The notes: generated by a model from the sequence alone, not told the origin. Positions 52,561-63,656 are shown, numbered from the stretch's first letter. The stretch: 64,000 nt of DNA from Thermoguttaceae bacterium (GCA_017407125.1 JAFQXE010000007.1:62001-126000), one strand, 5' to 3'. Made by a program: numbers and translations.

Positions 52561-54927
52561 CTATTTCCTTAAATTTGCTCGAACAGAACGAATCCATTCC
52601 GCAGATGCGGTTTCTCCTCCGTATCGAACGGCGTAGTATTTCATGGCAATCTCTTTCGGTCTGATTGTCCAGTTGGCAAACTGGGGGAGCTCTTCCAGTT
52701 CCAGGGCGAATTCCAATGGAGTTTGATCTGCTCGACGGGTAAATCCTCGCCGACGGAGAGCTTTTTCAAAGCGTCTGTAAAACTCGACGCGCGTCTCAAT
52801 CGCTCTCAAGCGAGAACTATTAAGTTTAAACCGGATTTGAAGCCATTTCCATATTATATTTAATAATTTTAAAGTCCAGTATAGCCCAATAAAAAATATA
52901 ATCAAAGCGGTTAAGACGGCCCTTATTGATATTTTGCCAAAGCGGTCGTGAAACCATCGATACATCGGGGACTTGCCCCAGAAATGATAAATCGGGTCGT
53001 AAACCTGCGTCTGCTGCGTTCTGGGATCCATTTTGATAATGTACTTTTCCCACTGAACGTTCATCCAGTCAAACATACTGCCGAACCAGTCAACAAAGAC
53101 GTTGATTTGCGTTTCTTCCTGGCTGACAGACGGCGTGGGATCCAGCCGCAGCCAGCCGCCGTAGCGCCAATCGGACTGAGACCACGTTTTTTTATAAGAA
53201 TTGAAATTGTCGGCTGTTACAATCGCCGGCGATTCCTTGTCGTAATCCAGGTCAAGCTGGCTGGACGGAATCCAGACTTCAACCCAGGCGTGAGCGTGCC
53301 GCTGTCGAACGGTAAAGTATTCCCCATATTTGCTGTATTCATTAGTGACATATCCGATAACCGGTTGAGCGGGAACGTTAAGGCTGCGAAGAAGCATCGT
53401 CAATGCGGAGGCGAAAAACTCGCAGTGTCCAACTTTGTGTTCGGAAAGAAAATCTTCCAGCGGGTCGAGGTTTCTGTTTCGCGTTTGAGGGTTAAGACTA
53501 TAGGCGTATTCGCCGGAATCGCGGAGTTTTCTGCACAGCTGGCGCGCGACTTTTTCCACGCCGTCGTTTTCTACTGACAGCCCCGCTTCTTCCAGCCATC
53601 TATCCGCCAGTTTCCGAGCGGACGGAATGAGCGTATCTCCGTTATCGTCTTTCGGCATTTGAATCAGCGAGGCAAACTCCTGAGGGTACAGTTTAGGCGT
53701 AATTTCGACCTGAACGCCATATTCAACAGAAGGCGCATAGAATTCGTAAGCGTGACGCTGTCGGGTGATGAACTCCCTTCGGCTAAGACGCTGATCAAGG
53801 GCGTTGAACGTAAAAAACATTCGGAACTGAACCAAATCGCGGGGGTAAAACGGCCACACGGCAAAGGCGTCCAAACGACCTGTGGGATTGATGCTGTACA
53901 GGATTCGCGTTGTTAAATCCGATTGGGAATCCTGATTGAGGTCTGTAACGTCCGATTTCAGATTGACGTATTGTTTCAGACGTTCGTCAGGTTGAGAAAA
54001 CGGTTCCCGGTAGGGATGATTGCGAAATCGCCATTGACGGTTTTCGTACGAGTTGACTGTTACGCCGCGAAGGTATAGCTGAATCGGCTTTTGTGCCGGC
54101 GCGTCCGTGTCGCCTTCAAAGAGCTTGACCTGACAAACGATTGTTGAATCCTTTTGCCGCGGCCCCAGTTCTCCCAGACGGATAACGTCGTTAAATCCGA
54201 TTGACGCCGGAGCGCCGGAACCGCTTCCGGGAAATCCCAAATAGGAACCCTCGCCAAAGCGCGGCGTCAGAAGAAAAACTGTTACAGAAACCAAAAGCGA
54301 AAACAGTCCGGTTGCAATCAGCTTCCACGTCAGAGAGAAACAGAAAGGAAACCGTTTGCCGCGCTGTTGAGCGTTTCGAACGGAACTCTGCAGGGGCGAT
54401 TCCGCCGCTGGTTCCGTCTTTTTATCTTGCGGCTTTTTGACGATGTCTTCCGTTGGCTCTTCCGCCTGACGGTAAAAGGTCAGCGCCGACAGGGAAATCA
54501 GAGCGATTGTTACAAATACTAACAGCAGGATTCCAAAGGTCGTTTGCTGGCGAAACGCCGATCCGACGACAACCTGAAAGAAACTCAGCAGAAAAATCAG
54601 CCAGTAGGTATGGAACGTCTTTCTTCGTAAAAGAAGAATTAACTCCATAAGCAGCAAGCCGTTTGCCGTGTTGGAAACAATTTGAAACGGCGAGCCGTAA
54701 AAAAACAGGTTGTAAACGCAGAAACCTGCGACTAAAAGCGTCAGGATATTTAACCCGAGCGGATTGAGCTGAAAGAGTTTGTATTTATCTACAACCAGAA
54801 AGGCGACCAGAACAAACAGCGCCACGGCAAGAGCTATCCATTCCAGCCCTTGCCCCAGAAAGAGCAAAAAAGCGGCCAGTACAATCTGACCGCTTAACGA
54901 TAGCTGCAGGAATCGTTCAATTGACAT
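52561..54927 (-). CDS. Transglutaminase-like membrane protein (DUF3488/TgpA type)
   Basis: A 788-aa protein. Six or so N-terminal membrane helices (about 10-150 and 208-228) precede a periplasmic region with the cysteine-protease-like transglutaminase core. The catalytic Cys is C502 in VGHCEFFASAL and His is H546 in RHAHAWVEVW; an Asp follows in LDLDYD. A last membrane helix (about 675-700) leads to a C-terminal domain of unknown role (SSRLRAIETRVEFYRRFEKALRRRGFTR). Such proteins act in envelope or peptide processing. It ends 76 nt before the flanking hypothetical region. It starts 12 nt after the stop of the PEP-CTERM tail encoded upstream. Confidence 0.9.
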   Translation of the reverse strand: MSIERFLQLSLSGQIVLAAFLLFLGQGLEWIALAVALFVLVAFLVVDKYKLFQLNPLGLNILTLLVAGFCVYNLFFYGSPFQIVSNTANGLLLMELILLLRRKTFHTYWLIFLLSFFQVVVGSAFRQQTTFGILLLVFVTIALISLSALTFYRQAEEPTEDIVKKPQDKKTEPAAESPLQSSVRNAQQRGKRFPFCFSLTWKLIATGLFSLLVSVTVFLLTPRFGEGSYLGFPGSGSGAPASIGFNDVIRLGELGPRQKDSTIVCQVKLFEGDTDAPAQKPIQLYLRGVTVNSYENRQWRFRNHPYREPFSQPDERLKQYVNLKSDVTDLNQDSQSDLTTRILYSINPTGRLDAFAVWPFYPRDLVQFRMFFTFNALDQRLSRREFITRQRHAYEFYAPSVEYGVQVEITPKLYPQEFASLIQMPKDDNGDTLIPSARKLADRWLEEAGLSVENDGVEKVARQLCRKLRDSGEYAYSLNPQTRNRNLDPLEDFLSEHKVGHCEFFASALTMLLRSLNVPAQPVIGYVTNEYSKYGEYFTVRQRHAHAWVEVWIPSSQLDLDYDKESPAIVTADNFNSYKKTWSQSDWRYGGWLRLDPTPSVSQEETQINVFVDWFGSMFDWMNVQWEKYIIKMDPRTQQTQVYDPIYHFWGKSPMYRWFHDRFGKISIRAVLTALIIFFIGLYWTLKLLNIIWKWLQIRFKLNSSRLRAIETRVEFYRRFEKALRRRGFTRRADQTPLEFALELEELPQFANWTIRPKEIAMKYYAVRYGGETASAEWIRSVRANLRK

Positions 54928-54939
54928 TTAGAACGTTGT

Positions 54940-57900
54940 TACTTGGAGCGCTTTTGAAATCTTCGCGCCAACGCCAAACCGAACGCGCCGAGAATCAACA
55001 GCGCCCACGTCGACGGTTCCGGAACGGCGTTTGCGTCTACTTTGCCGGAAATGGCCCAAGGTTGTCGCCGTATGGAGCATAGCTTAAATTATTAAAATAA
55101 TAGGAATCGATCAAGCTCAAGACGTAGTCCGGGTCGATGTCTTCGCTGTTACCAGCTTTCAAAACAACTTCAAACGGAGCGTTAGGAGCGAGCGTATAAC
55201 CATCTGTAAACTGTAACAGAATGGTTGAATCGTCCGTTAAGCTCAAATTGCCGGTAACAATCAGCTGGTCGCATTCTTCGGCAGTTGGACCGGCGATTTC
55301 CATTAACAGCGTTCCGCCGTTAACAGCGAAGTCGCCGTCGGCTCGAAGAGTTCCAATGGAGTTGCCCGGCGAGAGAATTCCAGCGGATTTAACGCTAATA
55401 TCTCCTGTAAAGAATTCTCTAACGTCCAGCCGACCTTCTTCAACGTTGAAAGAGCCAGCAACGAGGTCGCCGTCGTTGGCGCCCAGGAGTTTGAGATTGC
55501 CCATGCCGGTTTTGGTAAGCGTTCCGGTTCCAATTTGAATTGTCCCTGAATACGCAGTGTCCTTTTCGATGTTGAGAATCAAATCGTTGTTGCCGCCGGT
55601 AATCGCGCCGTTGGTTCCAGCAAGATTATTGAACTGCATGGTCGATTCTCCGGTATACCCGGCAAAGTCGAGCGCGCCGTTGACGACAATGTCTCTGGAG
55701 TTGACCAGATTAGCGCCGTCGCCGGTCAATTTCAAACCGGAGCCTGCATCGAGCGTTGTCGCTCCGGTATAGGACAAATCTCCTGAGAAGACGTGCGGTG
55801 TAACGCAGCTCAAAACCCGGAAGCCTAACGCTGCGCCGGCGTCTCCGTCTGAAAGACTGCCAGAGAAGTCCATGATAGCGGTATTGCCTGTCGTCTTGAG
55901 TTGTACAGTAACCTCGCCGGAATCCGCGCCAGCGACGATGTCGCTATCGACGTGATAAGTAGTATTGGCTCCCCAGTCGCAGCCGATGAGCGTATCCGTC
56001 ATGACGGTAATGTCGCCGCTGACAGTGTTGCTGACGCGTAGAGCGCCGCGGTTTTCGCTGTTGCCCATGCCGTAGAGAATGACGTCTCCCTTGAAGTTGC
56101 CGGCTGCAAAGAGCGTGGTATCCGGGTTGACGATAAATGTAACGCCCTCGTACGCCAGAGTTGACGTGTTGAGTTTATTGCCGTTGCGAGCGCCGCCCTG
56201 AACCAGAGAGACAACGCCGGTAAAGTTCGTCGTATTGAGATTGTCTAAATAGGTGTTGCCTGTCCCGTTGTACAGAGCCATTTCCAAAACGCCGGCTCCG
56301 GACAGGTTGGTTGCGTCGAATCGGGTTGCGCTTCCGCTGTCGAATTTCAAGGACAAGGTTCCGGATTCCGCAACGCTAACAGACGGAGCAGTTCCAATCA
56401 GGTTGGCGGATTCAATCGACAAAACGCCGTCGTTGATGGTATAGGCGCTTGCGGTCAATCTTCCCGCTGCTCCCTGAATCGTAAGCTTTCCTTCGCCGTC
56501 TTTGGTAATCGTTCCGGTTCCGATGTTGATTGTACCGGTATAGGTCGTATTATTCGTATTGTTGAGAACCAGATTCTTGTCTGTTCCGTTGATTGCGCCG
56601 GCTCCGGAAAGATTGTTGAGCTTCATGGCGGACTCGCCGGTATAATCTGTGAAGTTAAGCGTTCCGTTGACGACCGCGGCTCTGGAGGCTGCCAGATTGG
56701 CGCCGTCGCCGGTAAGCGTAAGCGTCGAGTTGGCATTGATTGTCGTCGGTCCGGTATAGGACAACGCGCCGGAGAACGTCTGAGTTCCCTTATTAACGGT
56801 CATTCCCAGTTTGGAACCGGTGTCGCCGTCGGAAATCGATTTGCTGAACGTTCCCGATCCGCTGTTGTTTGTATGGTTGATAGTCAAAATGACTTCTTCC
56901 CCGCTGGCGGCGCCGGATGTAATCGCGCCGGAAAGGGTTTGCGTTCCGTCAATGCCGATGATCGCGTTCCCAAAGACGGTAAGATCGCCGCTAAAGGCGT
57001 TGGCAATACGCATAACGCCGCGGCTTTCGCTGTTGCCGCCTCCGGAAACCCAAACGTCCGCTTTAAATTCAGCGCCGGCTACAAAAATCGACGTTCCCAG
57101 ATTCACCTTGAACGTAAAGCCCTCAAACGATTGGCTGTTTGTGTTGATTTTCGTGCTGCTGGCGACGCCTTCCAGAACCAGAGAAATATTGCCGGTAAAG
57201 CCGTCATTGGTCAGGTTCGGCAGTTTCGCGTCGCTGCTTCCGCTTGCCATGCGAAGTTCCAGGTCGCCGGAGCCGGAAAGCTTTGTTATGTTCAAATTCT
57301 TGTTTGTTCCATTAATTAATGTGGACAGCGTGCCAGCTTTAATGTCGACGTCGCCCGTAAAGGTGTTAGCGCCGGTAAAGCTGACTTTGTTGTCGCCTGT
57401 CTTGACGATTTTACCAGAGCCGGAAATGGCGTTGGTAAAAGACTTGTCTTCCGAGTACGCGAATTCCAGAGTTCCGTCTGCGGCGACGGCAACGGCGCCG
57501 GTTCCCAGTATTCCGTTGTTGGTCAGACGAACAGTTCCCTTATTGATAGTGGTACCGCCGGCGTAATTGTTGGCAGAAGCGCCCTCTTCGCTCGAGATAA
57601 CCAATGTACCTTCGCCATTTTTGACGATGCCTTTGCCGTTCCAAAGACGAGCGGAAAAGACCAGGTCGTTTCCGTTTGGATCTGTCCCCTTTGCAACGTC
57701 AAAGGTGATGTTTTGAGAATGCAGGTTAAATCCGCTTGCGCCGGTAACGTAATTGGTCACGCCGCCTTTGGTAATAATCTGCGTTTGAGAGTTGTTGACC
57801 AGGTTGATTGTATTATTGCCGCCAGCGTTGAGCGTTCCGCCGCCATTCTTGTCAAAGGTAATGGTCGTTTGATTGGAAATCCAGAACTGGTCTTTGGACC

Positions 57901-59542
57901 CGGAACGAGAAAATGTAACAGACCCGCCATTATTGATGTAAATCTCAGCTCCGGAATAGTTGCCGTTGGCGTCTGCCGAATTGTTGAGAATAATATTGGC
58001 GCCGTCGGCGATAAGGCTGCCGTCGTTGGCAATTTGCATTTGGACAGGCGTGATGGAAAATGTGCCGCCTCCGGTAACTTTGAGCGTACCCGAACCGGAA
58101 ATCGTTCCGCCGTCCCAGGTTCTGGTAACGCCTGAATCAGTCGCGATGTCCAAGGTTGAACCTGCCGCAACAGTAACCGCGCCGCTGCCCAGCGTACCCG
58201 TGCCGGTCAGAATCAGAGTTCCTTCGCTGATTGTCGTTCCGCCTTTATAGTTATTGGGATTGGCGGTGTCTCCCTTAATCAACATTGTACCAGCGCCTGT
58301 CTTTTGAATGCCCATGTTATTCCAAAGACGAGCGGAAACTTCCAGGTCAACGCCGCTGGGGTCTGTTCCTTCAGCAACGTTGAAAATAATGTTGTGGTTA
58401 TGAAGATTAAACCCGGTTGTGCCGGCGATAAAATCCTTTGCTCCGCCGGTGGTCTTAAATGTCATTGTGGAGGAAACGATAAGATTGAAATATTGACTGC
58501 CGCCATACTCTTCTGTAAGAAGCGTTCCGCCGCCGTTTTCATCAAAGGTTATAACGGGTTCGGCATTAAAGTAAATCCCATAATAGCTGCTATCAGGACG
58601 TTCAAATTTTAACGTACTTCCATTGTTAATAAAAATGTTTTTCCCGGCAAACGTTTTCGATATTACGAGCGTTCCCCCGTTGATCGTTGTGTCGCCGGTG
58701 TACGTGTTCGTACCAGCAAGCGTCAGCGTTCCCGTCCCGATTTTCTCTATCTGCATTGCGCCCTGTACTTTCCCGGCATACGATGACGTTGCGTTGTTAT
58801 CGCCAACGACGAGTTTCCCGGAACCGTCAATTGTCGTGTTGGCAGAGGAGGATTCCAAACCGTTGACCGTTTCTGTATAGCTGCCCAAATAGAACGTAGA
58901 GCTGTTGAGCATAACCAGATTGCCTGCGTTGGCTCCGTTGGGAATCTGTTCGCTGGCTTCCAAGTAAACAACGCCCGAGGCGGGATTGATATACATTCCG
59001 TTTTCGCCAATTTGGGTGTTGCCCTTATAATTGTTGGGGGTTCCCGTCTGGTTATTGAAATAAACCTTGGCGCCCGTTCCTGAACCGACGATAAAAGCTC
59101 CATCGCCGGTGATTTGATTATTGAAGTGAATCTCTCCGCTTGCGCCATTGGTATGCGAGCCGACTGCCGTGTCCCCTTCCAAAGTTACCGGTCCGTTGAT
59201 ATTCACATAGGTACCGGCGTTCTGCAAACGGAATTTCCCGGTTTTTTCGCTGCCGGTTGCATTTCCGGAGATGAAAATCGGAACGACAAGGTCGGCGCTG
59301 GTAGTAAAGTACAGCTGAGCGCTGGCTGATGTAACGAACAGGCGGTCGTCTGCCGTCAAGCCGTCATTCGCTTCTGGCGAAGTCGGAGCGCAATACGTCT
59401 TGCCTGCCGGCAAACCGTTTTTCCCAACATCAGTAGGGTATGTACGAGCGGTCAGGGAAACGTCTTCCGCAAACGCGGTTGAAAAGCACGCCAAAACGGC
59501 GCTCAAAAGAGCAAACTGATAAATGCGCTTTGTAAAGTTCAT
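54940..59542 (-). CDS. Giant autotransporter-type beta-strand repeat protein, PEP-CTERM, frameshifted
   Basis: The main frame (55037-59542) encodes 1,501 aa. A signal peptide at about 1-25 (ALLSAVLACFSTAFA) is followed by a beta-helix of many autotransporter-associated beta-strand repeats (IEKIGTGTLTLAGTNTYTGD, ISGSGTLKVTGGG, GTLVISSEEGASANNYAGGT). The frame stops after NLGPFPAK, but the +1-shifted frame continues at once as AISGKVDANAVPEPSTWALL, LILGAFGLALARRFQKRSK and stops at 54940-54942. That is a perfect PEP-CTERM signal (VPEP, hydrophobic helix, RR). One missing base in a run of Gs (CCC on this strand, 55055-55057) explains the break. The intact protein of about 1,535 aa would be a surface protein handled by exosortase. 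Confidence 0.87.
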
Positions 59543-59909
59543 TTTTATAATTCAGGTATAAATGAAACGAACAGTCGTTAAAGTATACGGACATATATTG
59601 ACACTCTATAGTATCATACTTTTTATATTATACACTGAATTTTAGAATATTAAATCTTTTTTCGAGAAAATAATAAGACTTTTCGAAGAATAACCAGCTG
59701 CGAGGAGCATATTGACAGATAATTCAGATAATATCTCCCCCCTTCCTCAACAACTTAGCAAAAGGGGAGAGTTTAAGTTGAGAATACCGTTAACCAATCG
59801 GCGAGAACCCGTCTAATCCGTAAAATCCGTGTCCGGGTTGACCCGCTCGTAACCAATGCGGAGCGCCTTGCGAAACTCTCGCAACTCGCTACTCGCAACT
59901 CGCAACTTC
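59543..59909. repeat. AT-rich gap with E and F repeats
   Basis: 59543-59760 is AT-rich with no gene. An E segment (CCGTCTAATCCGTAAAATCC, about 59808) and an F tract (CTCGCAACTCGCTACTCGCA, about 59877-59906) follow, adjacent to the stop of the next gene. Confidence 0.7.
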
Positions 59910-61220
59910 TTACAGCGTCCACCCTTCTCGATACGGAACTTCCAGCATTGCGTTCGCGGCGGCGGAGTTCGTTGTCATGGCTTTGGCGTCCCAGACGAGG
60001 TCTTCCCCGGTTCGGTACGCCAGCGTTCCTAAAAGAACGGTTTCCGTCAGACGACCGCCGTAGCTGAACCGGCAGAGGCAGTCTTCCGGCTTGTTGTCGC
60101 GAATCGCCTGCAGCCATTCCTGATGATGTCCGAGCGATTTGGGAATCCAGGGTTCCGGCGCCTGATACGACTTGAACTCTTCTTCCGGATACAGGGCGAA
60201 ATAGTCGTAATCGGCAACCAACTGTCCCTTCTCGCCGTCAAACATAACGGCTTTGAATCGTTCGGGAATGTTCTTTTCTTTGAGAACGTCCGGGCATTTC
60301 CCGCCGTCAAGCCAATGGACGGTGCAGGCGGGTTGATCGCCGTCGGCTTCGAAGCCGTACTCCATTTCCAGGCTGAGCGGAGTCGTTTCCGGACTGACTT
60401 TGGGTCCGTCGACGGCTTTAATCGTCTTGCAGTTTTTCAGCTTGAGCGCCCAGAACGCCAAGTCCAGCAGGTGAGTTCCCATATCTCCCATCGTCCCGCT
60501 GCCGAACGCCCACCATTTGCGCCACGAGCGGGGCAGATAACAGGGATTGTACGGTCGATACTGCGCCGGGCCGAGCCAGCAGTCCCAGTTGATATAGTCT
60601 GGAACAGGCGGCGTATCCGTCGGAAGCGCAGCGTCAGGCTCAAAGCCCCAGGAGTTTCTAAACCAGATATAAACGTTGCGAACCTTGCCGATGGCGCCGG
60701 ACTGAACGATTTCGACAACGCGGCGGTACGTGTCTTCCGCATGAATCTGCGTGCCCATTTGGGTGCAGAGTTTCTTTTCCTCCGAGATGGTTTGCATCAG
60801 CCGGGTTTCGGAAATGCTGTGCGCCAGCGGCTTTTCGCAGTAACAGTGAAGCCCCATTTTCATAGCCATCACAGATGCCGGCGCGTGAGTATGGTCAGGC
60901 GTTGAGACGACAACGGCGTCCAGGTCTTTGACGCTTTCCAGCAGCTTGCGATAATCCTGAAACTTCTGCGCTTGCGGAGCCCGCTTGGCGGCGGTGTCCA
61001 GAAACCTGGCGTCGATGTCACACAGAGCGACAATGTTCTCGCCCAAAACGGCATGATAGTTTGCCGACGCGCGATTGGCAACGCCGATAATCCCCAGGTT
61101 CAGCTTGGAACTGGGAGCTTTGTCTTGACAGTATGCAGGAACGGAAACGCTGACAGCCGACAGAGCCGCCGCGGCTGACCCAGCTTTGAGAAAATCACGG
61201 CGGGAAAAACGACTGGACAT
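59910..61220 (-). CDS. Tat-exported Gfo/Idh/MocA-family oxidoreductase
   Basis: A 436-aa protein with a twin-arginine signal (SRFSRRDFLKAGSAAAALSA). The Rossmann segment is LNLGIIGVANRASANYHAV, followed by the EKP motif intact (CYCEKPLAHS) and GSGTMGDMGTHLLDLAFWAL in the second domain. It is the third paralogue in the window, closest in style to 36289-37644 (shared PDHTHAPAS-like stretch). The start at 61220 is fixed by AAAGGAGTGTATTC; a longer frame starts in non-coding sequence. It is an exported NAD(P)-dependent sugar/cyclitol oxidoreductase with unknown substrate. Confidence 0.88.
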   Translation of the reverse strand: MSSRFSRRDFLKAGSAAAALSAVSVSVPAYCQDKAPSSKLNLGIIGVANRASANYHAVLGENIVALCDIDARFLDTAAKRAPQAQKFQDYRKLLESVKDLDAVVVSTPDHTHAPASVMAMKMGLHCYCEKPLAHSISETRLMQTISEEKKLCTQMGTQIHAEDTYRRVVEIVQSGAIGKVRNVYIWFRNSWGFEPDAALPTDTPPVPDYINWDCWLGPAQYRPYNPCYLPRSWRKWWAFGSGTMGDMGTHLLDLAFWALKLKNCKTIKAVDGPKVSPETTPLSLEMEYGFEADGDQPACTVHWLDGGKCPDVLKEKNIPERFKAVMFDGEKGQLVADYDYFALYPEEEFKSYQAPEPWIPKSLGHHQEWLQAIRDNKPEDCLCRFSYGGRLTETVLLGTLAYRTGEDLVWDAKAMTTNSAAANAMLEVPYREGWTL

Positions 61221-61339
61221 GAATACACTCCTTTTGTATCTCGAATAACGGTTTTCTAATACTAGAACTTCTTTCAGTATATCTACCCGAAAATTAAAAA
61301 GCAAGAGGGGGGAGGGGATTAATGAGTAATTAGTAATGA

Positions 61340-61690
61340 GTAATTAGTAATTACGCTTCGCGCTCATTGATGGTTATGAGCAGGTCAGTCCGGACACGGA
61401 TTTTACGGATTAAACGGATTCGCACCGATTGGTTTAAATGGAAGGCGGTAATGGAGTGAGCGAAGCGAACGGAATTACGCTTAGGCGAGCCACGGGTGTA
61501 AACCCGTGGGTGTGAGCGTAGCGAACGTTGCATACCAAAACGACAAAGCCGGAAACGCGTCCGGGTCGCGGACGAAGTCCGCAACAGATTTTTACCACAA
61601 AGAACACAAAGAACACAAAGAAACAATCGGTGGTCGCTTGCGGCGGAAGCCTCCAAGAATCTTCCGAACGTGGCAACCGCTCCGACCTGC
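61340..61690. repeat. E segment and long D-type mosaic
   Basis: E (ACGGATTTTACGGATTAAAC, about 61396) then D: GGAAGGCGGTAATGGAGT, GCGAGCCACGGGTG, CACGGGTGTAAACCCGTG hairpin, and AAAGAACACAAAGAACACAA. It shares long stretches with 28800-28900. No gene is seen between 61305 and 61817. Confidence 0.82.
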
Positions 61691-61817
61691 GGGTTCGCGG
61701 ACATACTGTCCGCCAAAGCCTGTCCACCCTGTTGAAAAAACTATCATATCCATCAACCATTGATAAGTTCAGCGTTATCGCAAATAAAATAGAACTCTCT
61801 GTAACGTTATTTTATCA

Positions 61818-63041
61818 CTAAGATTCATTTAGTTCTTGTAATGCTTTTATTGCATCTTCATTTCCTTGTTCCGCCGCCTTGCGCCACCATGTTACTGTTT
61901 CAGCGGTATCTTTAGAAACATCTTCACCCTTAAAATAACACAAACCAAGAATATATTGCGCTTCTGATAGTCCTCTTTCTGCGGCTTTACGAAACCATTT
62001 TATTGCTTCAGCTTTATTTATGGGGACTCCTACTCCGTATTCATAACACATACCAAGATTATATTGTGCATACACATTTCCTTGTTCTGCCGCTTTTTGA
62101 TACCATTTTACTCCTTCAGCGTTATCTTGCAAAACGCCTTCACCCTTAATATAACAAAAACCAAGAGCAAATTGAGCTTCAATATGTCCTTGTTCTGCCG
62201 CTTTACGGAACCAATCAAATGCTTCTTCGAAATCTTTAGCATATCCATTACCGGAATAATAGTTAAGACCTAAATTATAATAAGCGTCTGCAAGAGTTTG
62301 TTCCCTAGTTGGATTATAATTTTCACTAGTTCTTGTCAAATCAGCAGAATCGGCATCCTCTTTACTCTTATATTCTTCATTATTAGATGTCTTGTTAGAT
62401 TGGGTGTGTTTTTCATTACGAATATCATATATTATGAGACCAATGGTCAATCCCAAATGACCTATTATACAAACTGCAAAACCGATATAGCCTCCTACTT
62501 CACCCCATATACTATGGAATAAATATATCACACCGCCGAAAAACATGAATAGTCCAAAGAAAATTAATACGTTACCACCAAAATGATCTAAAAATGATTC
62601 ATTATCACGATTAACCCAAAAAGATAATATCCGATTAATTGGATAAGCAATAAATTCTAATAACGCTATCGCGAAAGGGGCAATTATAAGGGTGATTAAG
62701 AAATGCCAAACATTATCAAATGGATTAAATACAGGATAAACCTTTGGAGATTCTGTAGTTCTACCACTAGAAGGACTTCTGACAGGTCTAACTCTGACAG
62801 GTACTCTGCCATTCAATTTTGAAGAAAAATATGCATCTGATTGAAAACACAATGATTTGCTGAATGTAACTGTTATATTTGAGTTAATTACAGACTTGAT
62901 TACATTTAAGTCTACAGAATCAGAGGCTGTAGCAACAGGGGTAAAAGAAACATAAGCAATCGTTATCAAAATTGCAAAAACAATTCTTTTAGAGAAGAAA
63001 CGCATTGGACGACAAACTAAACTATCTTGAGAATTGTTCAT
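61818..63041 (-). CDS. Sel1-repeat membrane protein
   Basis: A 407-aa protein. The N-terminus has a signal-like helix (about 13-38, RFFSKRIVFAILITIAYVSF), then an Arg/Pro-rich linker and two or three membrane helices (about 110-135, 155-205). The C-terminal half has four Sel1 repeats with the pattern AAEQGHIEAQFALGFCY, YYLGMCY and WYQKAAEQGN. Sel1 repeats mediate protein-protein contacts. The first ATG (63041) has no ribosome site; codon 13 (63005) would start right at the signal peptide and is an alternative. AT-rich like its surroundings. No enzymatic domain. Confidence 0.85.
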   Translation of the reverse strand: MNNSQDSLVCRPMRFFSKRIVFAILITIAYVSFTPVATASDSVDLNVIKSVINSNITVTFSKSLCFQSDAYFSSKLNGRVPVRVRPVRSPSSGRTTESPKVYPVFNPFDNVWHFLITLIIAPFAIALLEFIAYPINRILSFWVNRDNESFLDHFGGNVLIFFGLFMFFGGVIYLFHSIWGEVGGYIGFAVCIIGHLGLTIGLIIYDIRNEKHTQSNKTSNNEEYKSKEDADSADLTRTSENYNPTREQTLADAYYNLGLNYYSGNGYAKDFEEAFDWFRKAAEQGHIEAQFALGFCYIKGEGVLQDNAEGVKWYQKAAEQGNVYAQYNLGMCYEYGVGVPINKAEAIKWFRKAAERGLSEAQYILGLCYFKGEDVSKDTAETVTWWRKAAEQGNEDAIKALQELNES

Positions 63042-63199
63042 GATTTATTTGTTATGTGAATAAAGTGGATTATAAAACAATGTAAACATTTTGTATATTA
63101 TTATAATGACACAAAACGTAACACATAAATTCAGTATACACTAAAATTTTTCTATTGCAAGTAATCGTCAGTAATTATTTGAAAAATTTTACGGGGCGT

Positions 63200-63656
63200 G
63201 AGATTTCTTCGGCGGCAGGGGACTGCCGCGAGCCGGTTGTTCGAGTGGGCTTTCCGCGTTCAGAAGATTCTTGGAGGCTTCCGCTTTTCCTTGACGGCAA
63301 AGCCGTCAAGAAGGACTCCGGGGACGGAGTCCATCCGGGGGAGGTTTTCGGCTTCGTCGTTTTGGTGTGCAACGTTCGCTACGCTCACCCCCACGGGTTT
63401 ACACCCGTGGCTCGCCTAAAAGATTCGCTTTTCATGTCTTTGCGTTCTTTGCGGCTTAAAATTTCTTCGGCGGACTTCGTCCGCCTTGAAAAAACTTTCG
63501 GTCGCCAGCAAGTTGTGCGGCGTGGCACCGCATTCCGCGCTACCGTGTGTCTGCCAAAACGCTTCTGTTGGTCGCTTCGTTTCCACTTTCAATAAATTAA
63601 AAAGGGAAAACCTTTTTTGAAAAAAAGGTTCTTCCCCCCCTTTCAAAAAGTTTATG
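63200..63656. repeat. Intergenic mosaic repeat, copy 7 (D, truncated A, inverted C, B)
   Basis: D elements come first (GGCGGCAGGGGACTGCCGC, CTTGACGGCAAAGCCGTCAAG hairpin, CACGGGTTTACACCCGTG). A truncated module A (63484-63514, ends after CAGCAAG) follows, then C in reverse (about 63515-63578) and a shortened B (63600-63656). From 63657 to 63900 the DNA is AT-rich with no gene. Confidence 0.82.

Noticed and set aside
54571..59542. Several long plus-strand frames opposite the giant repeat protein
   Set aside because: They are antisense shadows of the repetitive beta-helix gene; its signal peptide and PEP-CTERM settle the strand.
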